Assembly (NCBI RefSeq): GCF_003752415.1
Contig: NZ_RKHG01000001.1
Coordinates: 2,046,001 to 2,110,000, forward strand
DNA from: Luteococcus japonicus
GTDB taxonomy: Bacteria; Actinomycetota; Actinomycetes; Propionibacteriales; Propionibacteriaceae
DNA length: 64,000 nt
Direction: 5' to 3'
The position numbers were made by a program, and so were the translations under genes. Shown piece after piece: positions 48,928 through 58,278 of this stretch (positions within the stretch are counted from its first letter, which is position 1; each line of letters begins with the position of its first letter). Below the pieces are notes generated by a model. It made no database searches and was not told the DNA's origin. It worked only from the letters and a program-made list of their open reading frames with translations.

Positions 48928-50688
48928 ATGACGCAGGCGGCCAATGGCTACCGAACGGCAGTGACCCGTACGCTCCGACCCATCGTGATGGCGTCGGTCC
49001 TCGCCGACGAACTGAGCCATGAGCTCTACCTCTCCATGGACCATTCCTCGTCGAGCCTGTCAGCCTTCGAGCTGGCGCAGGCCTGGACGATGTTGCTGCT
49101 CATTGCCGCCGTCATGTGGCAGCGCCGCCGCATGGTCATGGTGACCGGGGCGATCTCCCTCGTCCTGGCACTCACCCGCGGCACCGCCAACGGACTGGAG
49201 ATCGTCCTGATCCCCGCTGCCTCACTGGTGGCCCAGCTCACCATGTCCTGGCGGGGCCGCGCTCTGGTGCATGCCGCCCTGCAGCTGGTGACGCTGGGCT
49301 GTGTGGTCCATGCGCCAGGGGGGCAGAACCTGGAGATGTGGGTCGTCTTCACCCTCATCCAGCTGGGCTCCACCCTTCTGGCCTGGACCGGCGACTGGAT
49401 CCTCACCCGGCGCGAACGACTGCTCAACGAGGCCGCGGCCTACCGCGAGGAGTCGAGTGCGCTGAGGTCGCGGGAGATGTCGCGCCTGGCCGACGAGATG
49501 GAGCAGACGATCACCGGGGGGCTGACCCGCATCCGGGCCATCTCCTCCAGCCGGCCCACGGACGCCGAGCTGGCGGCAGCCCTGGACGAGGTGGCCGCCG
49601 AGAACCGCGCAGTGGTCTCCGACCTCCGCACCCTGGTGCACGGTCTTCGCACCTCCGCGCAACGCGAGAGTCCTACCGCACCCACGGGACACCCCTGCGC
49701 GACCCGGTGGTTTCGTTCGGCTGCGGTGGTCCTCCTGCTCGGCGTGTTCGTCACGCTGGTGGCCATGCCCGCCTCCATCGGGCAGCTGGCGGTGTGCTGG
49801 CCGTTGACGGTGGTCCTGGTGATGGTGCTGTGGCCTCGGTTGGCACCAGCACTCGTCCTGCTGGTCGGCACCAGTACCGCCCGGGTTGTGGTGCGCGACC
49901 ATGTCGCCGTCGCGGAGCTCGTGGCGCTGTTCGACGACTGCCTGGTCGCCGGCCTGGTCACCTTCGGTCTCCGGGAGCTGGTGCTGGGCCGTCGACGGGC
50001 GGCCGAGAGCCTCGTCGAGGCCCACCGGACACGCATGGAGGACGCAGCCGGCGACCGCGCCGCGGTGGCGCGTGAGGTGCACGACGTGGTGGGCCACCAG
50101 TTGTCCGTCACGTCCATGCAGTTGATGGAGGCCTCCCTCAGCGATGATCCGCGGACTCGCCGTGAGACCTTGGAGGGGATCCGACAGGTGGCCGACGCGG
50201 CGGAACGCGACCTCGCCGTCCTGCTCGCCTCGTTGCGGGAGCACGACGCGTCCGCGAGCCCCGGTGGGCCGCTGGTGAGGCCGAGCACGGCCGTGGACCA
50301 AAACGTCGCCGCGCTCCTGCGCGCCGGCCACGAGGTCGACATGGAGACGACCCCCGGGATCGACCACCTGCCGGACCCCGTCCAACGCACCATCACCCGC
50401 ATCCTGCAGGAGGCCACCACCAACATCCTGCGCCATGCCGAGCCTGGCTCCACCTGCCGTGTGGAGGTGCGCACTGACGACCTCGGCAGCACACAGCTCC
50501 TCGTCTCCAACCAGCCCCGGGTGCACCCACTGGCCCATCCGCACTCCCACGGATGGGGCCTGCGCGGCATCAACGAACGGATGGAACTGCTCGGGGCCGA
50601 ATTCCACGCCGGCCTGCGTCACGGACGCTGGGTCGTCGACGCACACTTCCCACCCCCGCACCGCGAGGGGGAGGCGACAGCTGCCTGA
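48928..50688 (+). CDS. Sensor histidine kinase of the lanthipeptide locus, with duplicated sensor half
   Basis: 586 residues. Two membrane blocks: first (about 20-160) followed by a degenerate dimerization segment lacking its phosphohistidine (ALRSREMSRLADEMEQTITG ... ENRAVVSDLRTLVHGLR); second (about 265-360) followed by a complete NarL-type transmitter: AAVAREVHDVVGHQLSVTSM, ATPase N box LQEATTNILRHAEPG and GWGLRGINERMELLGAEF. The duplication without a first H box is unusual. ATG 48928 after GGAGGGCAGAG; ATG 48904 is an upstream alternative. Confidence 0.87.
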   Translation: MTQAANGYRTAVTRTLRPIVMASVLADELSHELYLSMDHSSSSLSAFELAQAWTMLLLIAAVMWQRRRMVMVTGAISLVLALTRGTANGLEIVLIPAASLVAQLTMSWRGRALVHAALQLVTLGCVVHAPGGQNLEMWVVFTLIQLGSTLLAWTGDWILTRRERLLNEAAAYREESSALRSREMSRLADEMEQTITGGLTRIRAISSSRPTDAELAAALDEVAAENRAVVSDLRTLVHGLRTSAQRESPTAPTGHPCATRWFRSAAVVLLLGVFVTLVAMPASIGQLAVCWPLTVVLVMVLWPRLAPALVLLVGTSTARVVVRDHVAVAELVALFDDCLVAGLVTFGLRELVLGRRRAAESLVEAHRTRMEDAAGDRAAVAREVHDVVGHQLSVTSMQLMEASLSDDPRTRRETLEGIRQVADAAERDLAVLLASLREHDASASPGGPLVRPSTAVDQNVAALLRAGHEVDMETTPGIDHLPDPVQRTITRILQEATTNILRHAEPGSTCRVEVRTDDLGSTQLLVSNQPRVHPLAHPHSHGWGLRGINERMELLGAEFHAGLRHGRWVVDAHFPPPHREGEATAA

Positions 50689-50767
50689 GCCCCGGCACCG
50701 TACCCGGCGGCCGTCGACCGTGGGGTTCGCGGCCGGTCACCGCGGCGAGGCGTCAACCCCTGGGCGT

Positions 50768-50804
50768 GACGAGGCCCCCGGGCATGGTGCCCGGGGGCCT
50801 CGTC
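50768..50804. terminator. Strong bidirectional hairpin at the locus edge
   Basis: GACGAGGCCCCCGGGCA / TGCCCGGGGGCCTCGTC, perfect 17-bp stem with a three-base loop, between the convergent kinase and gyrB genes. Marks the gyrB-side boundary of the lanthipeptide insertion. Confidence 0.88.
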
Positions 50805-50821
50805 GGTGCTGCGGTGCTCGC

Positions 50822-52948
<2,127 letters not shown>

Positions 52949-53115
52949 CTACCGCACAAGACCGGTGGAACCCTCATTTGGGAGGGCGGCGTGCGACGAT
53001 CAATGCCCCTGACCGGCTCGGGAGACCACATTGCAGCCCCTCGCAGAGGCTCTGCCTAGGCCCCCAGCGGCCCCGGGGCCCGCAGGCGCCCCTGTGGCAC
53101 CGCCACGGGTTCACC

Positions 53116-53703
53116 TCAGCCGTAGGTGTCGCGGGGGCCACGGCCATCGCGCACGCTACGGGAACCGTGCTTCCAGCTGGGCGCTGTGGGTCCCAGGACG
53201 TTGATCCGGGTGACGGTGCCCTGGCCCAGCTGGCGGTTGAGCTGCGCGACCAGGCTGGGGGCGAGCATCCGCAGCTGGGTGGCCCAGACCGTCGCGTCGC
53301 AGCGCACGGTGAGCACGGTGTCCTTGTAGGCCTCCGGGTGGGAGTGGGCCCCATTGGCCGGACCCACCAAGGAGTCCCAGCGGTCCAACAGGTGGCGCAG
53401 GTTCACCTCACGCTGCCACCCCCGCTCCTCGATCACCCGTCCCAGGGCGGCGCCGAGGGGCTGCGGGTCACGGGCGTCGGGGCCGGATCCGGACCGGGCA
53501 TTGCGGTCCGTCCACGGGCGCCGCTTTGCCCGGGGCTTGCGGTTCACGCCCCGCGGGGGTGGCAACGGAGAGGCGGTGCCGCGAGCGATCTGGCTGGCCA
53601 GGTCCAGCCCCAGGGGATCGTGGTTGGCCAGCACCTCGCGGTCCTCGGCGCTGGCTGTGGATGGGGAATCGTTCTCCCACGCGGGATCGAAGGAGTCGGT
53701 CAT
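53116..53703 (-). CDS. DUF721 (DciA-like) protein
   Basis: 195 residues of the DUF721/DciA family; relatives help load the replicative helicase in bacteria lacking DnaC. Conserved core: LGAALGRVIEERGWQREVNL, WDSLVGPANGAHSHPEAYKD, LTVRCDATVWATQLRMLAPS, ending GPTAPSW. The N-terminal 80 residues are basic and probably disordered. ATG 53703 overlaps the recF stop (ATGA), and gyrB follows, the usual recF-DUF721-gyrB order. Confidence 0.92.
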   Translation of the reverse strand: MTDSFDPAWENDSPSTASAEDREVLANHDPLGLDLASQIARGTASPLPPPRGVNRKPRAKRRPWTDRNARSGSGPDARDPQPLGAALGRVIEERGWQREVNLRHLLDRWDSLVGPANGAHSHPEAYKDTVLTVRCDATVWATQLRMLAPSLVAQLNRQLGQGTVTRINVLGPTAPSWKHGSRSVRDGRGPRDTYG

Positions 53704-55031
53704 CCGTCCTCCCCAGATGCGGTGGCGTCATCCACCGCTTCGTCCACAGACTTGTCCACAGGCTGTGGAGTGAGCTGGTTCACAGGACCTTCTCCCTGGC
53801 CAGGCTGGGGATCCGCAGGTCCTGGGGCGTCATCCACAAGCGCGTCCAGGGGCTCTCCGTCCACGCCCGCGAGGACCACGGTCCCGGAGCGCACCCGATA
53901 GCGGCGTCCCGTGGGCCGGCCCTGGTCGTCCAGGATCAGCAGCTCCGGCACGTCGGTGGCGACGGCGGCCGTCACCAGCACCTGCTCGGCGTCACGCACA
54001 TGCTCGGCCAGCCGCAGGCGACGGGTGGAGTCCAGCTCCGCGAAGACGTCGTCGAGCACCAGCACCGGCTCGATACCGTCGGCACGAAGCAGCTGGAAGG
54101 AGCCCAGCCGCAATGCCAGCGCCAGACTCCAGCACTCGCCGTGGCTGGCATAGCCCTTGGCGGGCAGCTCTCCGATGTAGAGGGTCAGGTCATCGCGGTG
54201 CGGACCCACCAGGCTCACGCCACGGGCCAGCTCCTCGCGTCGACGCTCCAGCATCGCGTCGCGCAGCCGCCCCTCAAGGAAGACTCGCCCGGACTCCTCG
54301 GCGACACCGGGTGTGATGTCCAGGCTGGTCTTGTACTCCGCGCGGGCGATGTTGTTGGTGGGAGCGATGGATTCATAGGCCTCGCGCACGTGCGGCATCA
54401 GATCGGTGATGGTGTCCAACCGGGCGTGCAGCAGTTCGCTGCCGATCCGGGCCAGCTGCGCGTCCCACACGTCGAGGGTGGCCAGAGCGTACTCGTCGGG
54501 ACGCCCGCCGGGCCTGGCCAGGGACTTCAGCAGGGTGTTGCGCTGCTTGAGGGCCTTCTCGTAGTCGGCTTTCACGCCGGCCATCCGCGGCCAGCGGGTG
54601 ATGACGATCTGGTCCAGGAAGCGACGCCGGTCGCTGGGGTCGCCCTTGACGATGGCCAGGTCCTCAGGGGAGAAGACGACGGTGCGCAGCACACCGCAGA
54701 TCTCCCGGGCGCGCGGCAGGGCATTGCGGTTGATCCGGGCCCGGTTGGCCTTGCCGGGATTGACCTCGATCTCCAGCAGCAGCTGGCGGACATCATCGCT
54801 GGCGGCCTGCACCCGGCCGCGGACGATCGCCTGCGGCTGACCGGCCTTCACCAGCGGCGCCTCAGAGCTCACTCGGTGCGAGCTCATGCTGGACAGGTAC
54901 TCCACGGCCTCGACGAGGTTGGTCTTTCCCTGCCCGTTCTGCCCGACGAAGATCGTCACGCCCGGCCCCAGTTCCACGTCGGCGGTGGCATAGCAGCGCC
55001 AGTCGACGAGGTTCAGGTGGTGGACGAACAT
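53700..55031 (-). CDS. recF: DNA replication/repair protein RecF
   Basis: SMC-like ATPase that helps load RecA at gaps. 443 residues. Walker A FVGQNGQGKTNLVEAVEYLS, signature region ARGVSLVGPHRDDLTL, ASHGECWSLALALRLGSF, Walker B PVLVLDDVFAELDSTRRLRL. Compared with common RecF (about 370-400) it has an acidic C-terminal extension of about 50 residues (PGQGEGPVNQLTPQPVDKS) of no known function. ATG 55031 opens MFVHHLNLVDWRCYATADVE, the canonical N-terminus. Confidence 0.95.
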   Translation of the reverse strand: MFVHHLNLVDWRCYATADVELGPGVTIFVGQNGQGKTNLVEAVEYLSSMSSHRVSSEAPLVKAGQPQAIVRGRVQAASDDVRQLLLEIEVNPGKANRARINRNALPRAREICGVLRTVVFSPEDLAIVKGDPSDRRRFLDQIVITRWPRMAGVKADYEKALKQRNTLLKSLARPGGRPDEYALATLDVWDAQLARIGSELLHARLDTITDLMPHVREAYESIAPTNNIARAEYKTSLDITPGVAEESGRVFLEGRLRDAMLERRREELARGVSLVGPHRDDLTLYIGELPAKGYASHGECWSLALALRLGSFQLLRADGIEPVLVLDDVFAELDSTRRLRLAEHVRDAEQVLVTAAVATDVPELLILDDQGRPTGRRYRVRSGTVVLAGVDGEPLDALVDDAPGPADPQPGQGEGPVNQLTPQPVDKSVDEAVDDATASGEDG

Positions 55032-55159
55032 GGCCTCCAATCTACTGGCAGCCCGGGCGTCGCCCCGCTCACGCCGCGAGGACCAGCGTCGGATGCCGCA
55101 TGACCCGGCGGTCGATCGCCCTGACCTGGTCAACCAGGACCCCTGAGAAGACCAAGATC

Positions 55160-55173
55160 GTTCCACGTGGAAC
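55160..55173. other. parS-like centromere site 2
   Basis: GTTCCACGTGGAAC, a perfect 14-base palindrome two bases off (symmetrically) the actinobacterial parS consensus GTTTCACGTGAAAC, in the recF upstream region about 7 kb from the predicted oriC. Confidence 0.55.
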
Positions 55174-55234
55174 AACCCCGAACGCATACGTGTGGATGGT
55201 GACCACCCATGCCGGTGGTCATCATCCACCCGTC

Positions 55235-55504
55235 TCAGGATCGATTGTTCCGTTGGTTCGCTTCCCCCTGAAACCTCCGCCACAGCCAGTTGCCGACTGA
55301 TGCGAGCAGCGGAATTACCAGGAAGCAGAGCAGGAAGACCAGCAGCACGTGGAGGAACCACAAGACGTCCCGGTGCTCTCGGTCCAGGCCGCTCGACCAC
55401 AGGACGACGAGTCCACAGAGGAAACTGGCAACAAGCTGCTCACGCTTGTCAAGCACGTACTTCTTCCCAGTCTCCCGGAACTCAGTGCCCCTTGGGGTTG
55501 CCAC
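55235..55504 (-). CDS. Small hypothetical membrane protein
   Basis: 89 residues with two membrane spans (QLVASFLCGLVVLWSSG; VLWFLHVLLVFLLCFLVIPL) and charged ends. Family not recognised. GTG 55504 lies inside the last codons of gnd (overlap 23 bases), suggesting coupled translation. The base composition is lower in GC than in neighbouring genes. Confidence 0.6.
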   Translation of the reverse strand: MATPRGTEFRETGKKYVLDKREQLVASFLCGLVVLWSSGLDREHRDVLWFLHVLLVFLLCFLVIPLLASVGNWLWRRFQGEANQRNNRS

Positions 55505-56408
55505 CCTCGCCCGGCGTCATCGTCTTCTCGGGCTGCGCAGCGACGACGGCATGGCCGCCGAACTCATTGCGCATGGCGGCGATCATCTTCATCGCCGGCT
55601 TGTCCTCCTGCTGGCTGACGAAGCGGGCGAACAGGCTGGCGGCGATCGTCGGCACCGGGACACCAAGATCAACAGCAGCATTCACGGTCCAGCGGCCCTC
55701 GCCGGAGTCCTCGGCGATGTCGTCGATCTTGTCCAGGTGCGGGTCCTTGTGCAGGGCATCGACGGTGAGGTCCAGCAGCCAGGAACGGATGACCGTGCCT
55801 TCCTTCCAGCTCTCGAAGATCTTCGGGACGTCGGTGACCTCCTCGGCCTTCTCCAGCAGCTCCCAGCCCTCGGCGTAGGCCTGCATCAGGGCGTACTCGA
55901 TGCCGTTGTGCACCATCTTGGCGAAGTGACCGGCGCCATGGGCACCGGCGTGCACGAAGCCGTACTCACTCTCGGGCTTGAGGGCGTCGAAGATGGGCTG
56001 GACGGTCGCGACGTCGGCGGCCTCGCCACCGACCATCAGCGCGTAGCCGTACTCCAGGCCCCAGATGCCACCGGAGACGCCGCAGTCCAGGAAGCCGATC
56101 CCCTTGGCCCTGAGCTGCTCGGCGTGACGCTTGTCATTGGTCCACTTGGAGTTGCCACCGTCGATGATGATGTCGCCGGGGCTGAGCATCTCGGCCAGCT
56201 GGGTGACGGTCTCGTCGACGAACTGGATGGGAAGCATGACCCAGACCACCTTGGGGCCCTCAGTCAGCTGGTTGACCATGTCCTGCAGGTCCTTGGAGTC
56301 GCTGATCTCTTGGTTGCGGTCGTAGCCGATTACGGTGTGCCCACCCTTGCGGATGCGCTCACGCATGTTGCCGCCCATCTTGCCCAGGCCGACGAGTCCG
56401 ATCTGCAT
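55482..56408 (-). CDS. gnd: 6-phosphogluconate dehydrogenase, decarboxylating (short form)
   Basis: Oxidative decarboxylation of 6-phosphogluconate to ribulose 5-phosphate. 308 residues, the short YqeC/GndA-type form. Dinucleotide motif MQIGLVGLGKMGGNMRERIR, DGGNSKWTNDKRHAEQL, GVSGGIWGLEYGYALMVGG and catalytic lysine region GHFAKMVHNGIEYALMQAYA. Its place between dnaN and recF is typical for actinobacteria. ATG 56408 follows GGAAAGGTAGAACC. Confidence 0.95.
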   Translation of the reverse strand: MQIGLVGLGKMGGNMRERIRKGGHTVIGYDRNQEISDSKDLQDMVNQLTEGPKVVWVMLPIQFVDETVTQLAEMLSPGDIIIDGGNSKWTNDKRHAEQLRAKGIGFLDCGVSGGIWGLEYGYALMVGGEAADVATVQPIFDALKPESEYGFVHAGAHGAGHFAKMVHNGIEYALMQAYAEGWELLEKAEEVTDVPKIFESWKEGTVIRSWLLDLTVDALHKDPHLDKIDDIAEDSGEGRWTVNAAVDLGVPVPTIAASLFARFVSQQEDKPAMKMIAAMRNEFGGHAVVAAQPEKTMTPGEGGNPKGH

Positions 56409-56897
56409 GGTTCTACCTTTCCGAAGGTTGCTCGGTGTGTGCACCGTTCGATCATCAGCGTAGGGAAGTTCGGGGTACTGGTGGGGCTCGTGTGCACCTC
56501 GGCCGCTCACAGCGTGCTCGAGGAGAGCTTGTCCACAGTCTGTGTCCCTGTGGACAGCCGAAGGGATCTTCCGAACGAGCGAATTCCGCACCCCAGTGCA
56601 CTTTGAACGTGTCGCCGGCTCCCCATCGCTCGATCGGGAAGATGGGTCACTTGACCAACTGATGCGGGGAGCTGGTCCAGCCAATTCAGGGGGCGCCCAC
56701 CCGGCCGACGACCATGACCGGACCATGAATGCCATTCGCCAACCGGGTGGGCTCCTTGATTCCCGGACGGAGCCCCCACCCGGGAAGTCCCTGCCACACT
56801 CGTCACATGCGATGTGACTTATTTCACACCCTATGCGACGTTGTGGCGCTAGGGAAGGACACGGCCGGACCAAGTTCACCAAGACCCGGACACAGCA
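56409..56897. promoter_or_regulatory. gnd upstream region with two DnaA-box-like sites
   Basis: About 490 bases without a convincing gene. TTGTCCACA at 56529-56537 matches the actinobacterial DnaA box; TGTGGACAG at 56549-56557 is a facing near-match. A binding site for DnaA that tunes initiation or regulates gnd is possible. The remainder holds the gnd promoter. Confidence 0.55.
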
Positions 56898-56928
56898 CTG
56901 GGGCACCCCGAGAATCGGGGTGCCCCAG
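56898..56928 (-). terminator. Terminator of dnaN
   Basis: CTGGGGCACCCCGA / TCGGGGTGCCCCAG, perfect 14-bp stem with a three-base loop, 19 bases after the dnaN stop. Confidence 0.88.
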
Positions 56929-56946
56929 TTGACTCTGGCGCTCTGC

Positions 56947-58107
56947 TCAGTTGGGCAGACGCATCAGCATGATGACGTGCTTGTAGTCGGGCAGCGGATC
57001 GGAGTCCAGGTCCGCCAGGCCCATCACCAGACACGGCTTGCCGGGGGCGGTGAAGGCGAAGTGCACGTAGGGGGTGTCCAGGGCCGCCAGCGCATCCTGC
57101 AGGTAGTGCGGGTTGAAGCCGGCTGCCGTGATCGGGCTCTCGCCGCCGGCGTGGTTCTCCACGACGGCCTCGATCGCCTCCGAAGCCTGTGCCTGGTCGC
57201 CGGTGGCGGCCTCGAGGGCCACCTGCCCGTCGCCGATGATCATCCGCAGCGGGGTGTTGCGCTCCGCCACCAGGGCGACGCGCTTCACGGAGCTGATCAG
57301 CTCGGCGGTGTTGACGCGCACGGACAGGGCGGCCTGCACATTCATCAGGTGGCGCACCTTGGGGAACTCGCCGTCGAGCAGGCGGGTGGTGATCTGGCGG
57401 GTGCCGCCGGAGCCCTCACCCTCGAAGCCGATCAGGCCGTCGCCGGCCGAGGCATTGGACAGGCTCATGGTGATGTTGTCGCCGGCGCCCATGCTCTTCG
57501 CGGTCTCGCTGAGGACCTTGGCCGGGACCAGCGCTGCACCGGAGGCCTGCGAGTCCGCCGGGCGCCAGGTGAGTTCCTTGAGCGCCATCCGGTAACGGTC
57601 GGTGGCCAGCAGGGAGAGAGTCTCGCCCTCGATCTCCACCCGCACACCGGTGAAGACGGGCAGCAGCTCGTCGCGTCCGGCGGCAACCACCACTTGGCCG
57701 ACGGCCTTGGCGAAGTCGTCGCTGACCACGGTGCCGGTGGCTGCGGGCATCTCCGGCAGGTTCGGATAGTCCGCGACGGGCAGCGTCTGCAGGGTGAAAC
57801 GGGCCGATCCGCAGACCAGCTCCATCCGGGACTCGTCGCTGGTGAGTTCGACGGGCTTGCCGGGCAGGCTGCGGGCGATGTCGGCCAGCAGGCGGCCGGA
57901 GACGAGTGCCTCGCCGGGCTCGACGACCTCGGCGGAAACATTGATCTGGGCGGAGGTCTCGTAGTCGAAGGAGGACATGGTGACGCCCTCGGGCGTCGCC
58001 TTGACCAGCAGGCCGGCCAGGATCGGGACGCTCGGGCGGCTGGGCAGGCTACGGGCGGCCCAGGCAACTGCCTCGGCCATCACATCGCGTTCCAGGCGGA
58101 TCTTCAC
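56947..58107 (-). CDS. dnaN: DNA polymerase III beta sliding clamp
   Basis: Ring-shaped processivity factor of the replicase. 386 residues, usual length. N-terminus MKIRLERDVMAEAVAWAARS, middle domain TDRYRMALKELTWRPADS, C-terminus GKPCLVMGLADLDSDPLPDY followed by KHVIMLMRLPN, the family ending that forms the protein-binding pocket. GTG 58107 is preceded by AAGGGGACGTCA. Confidence 0.96.
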   Translation of the reverse strand: MKIRLERDVMAEAVAWAARSLPSRPSVPILAGLLVKATPEGVTMSSFDYETSAQINVSAEVVEPGEALVSGRLLADIARSLPGKPVELTSDESRMELVCGSARFTLQTLPVADYPNLPEMPAATGTVVSDDFAKAVGQVVVAAGRDELLPVFTGVRVEIEGETLSLLATDRYRMALKELTWRPADSQASGAALVPAKVLSETAKSMGAGDNITMSLSNASAGDGLIGFEGEGSGGTRQITTRLLDGEFPKVRHLMNVQAALSVRVNTAELISSVKRVALVAERNTPLRMIIGDGQVALEAATGDQAQASEAIEAVVENHAGGESPITAAGFNPHYLQDALAALDTPYVHFAFTAPGKPCLVMGLADLDSDPLPDYKHVIMLMRLPN

Positions 58108-58223
58108 TGACGTCCCCTTCGTAGGTCCAAATGCCTGCAAACCCCGTGCTGGCTGGCCGGTTTGTCCGGCCGACGGTGTCTGCAGTGCGGCGCTGGCATC
58201 ATATCCGAGCTCGGACCTCGACG

Positions 58224-58275
58224 CGACGGCCCGCGGCAACCCTCCAGCCCAGCCTGAGGGTGCCACGGGCCGTCG
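58224..58275 (-). terminator. Terminator of the ABC operon
   Basis: CGACGGCCCG (58224-58233) pairs with CGGGCCGTCG (58266-58275), extended by GGCAACCCT with AGGGTGCC, at the stop of the permease gene. Confidence 0.7.
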
Positions 58276-58278
58276 GGA

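Noticed and set aside
35711-50821. Genomic island with integrase or insertion sequences
   Set aside because: No transposase, integrase, direct repeats at the ends or tRNA junction was found; only the position argues for insertion.
53752-53760. DnaA box TTGTCCACA near recF
   Set aside because: It lies in the coding 3' end of recF as an isolated copy; no cluster, so origin function is unlikely.
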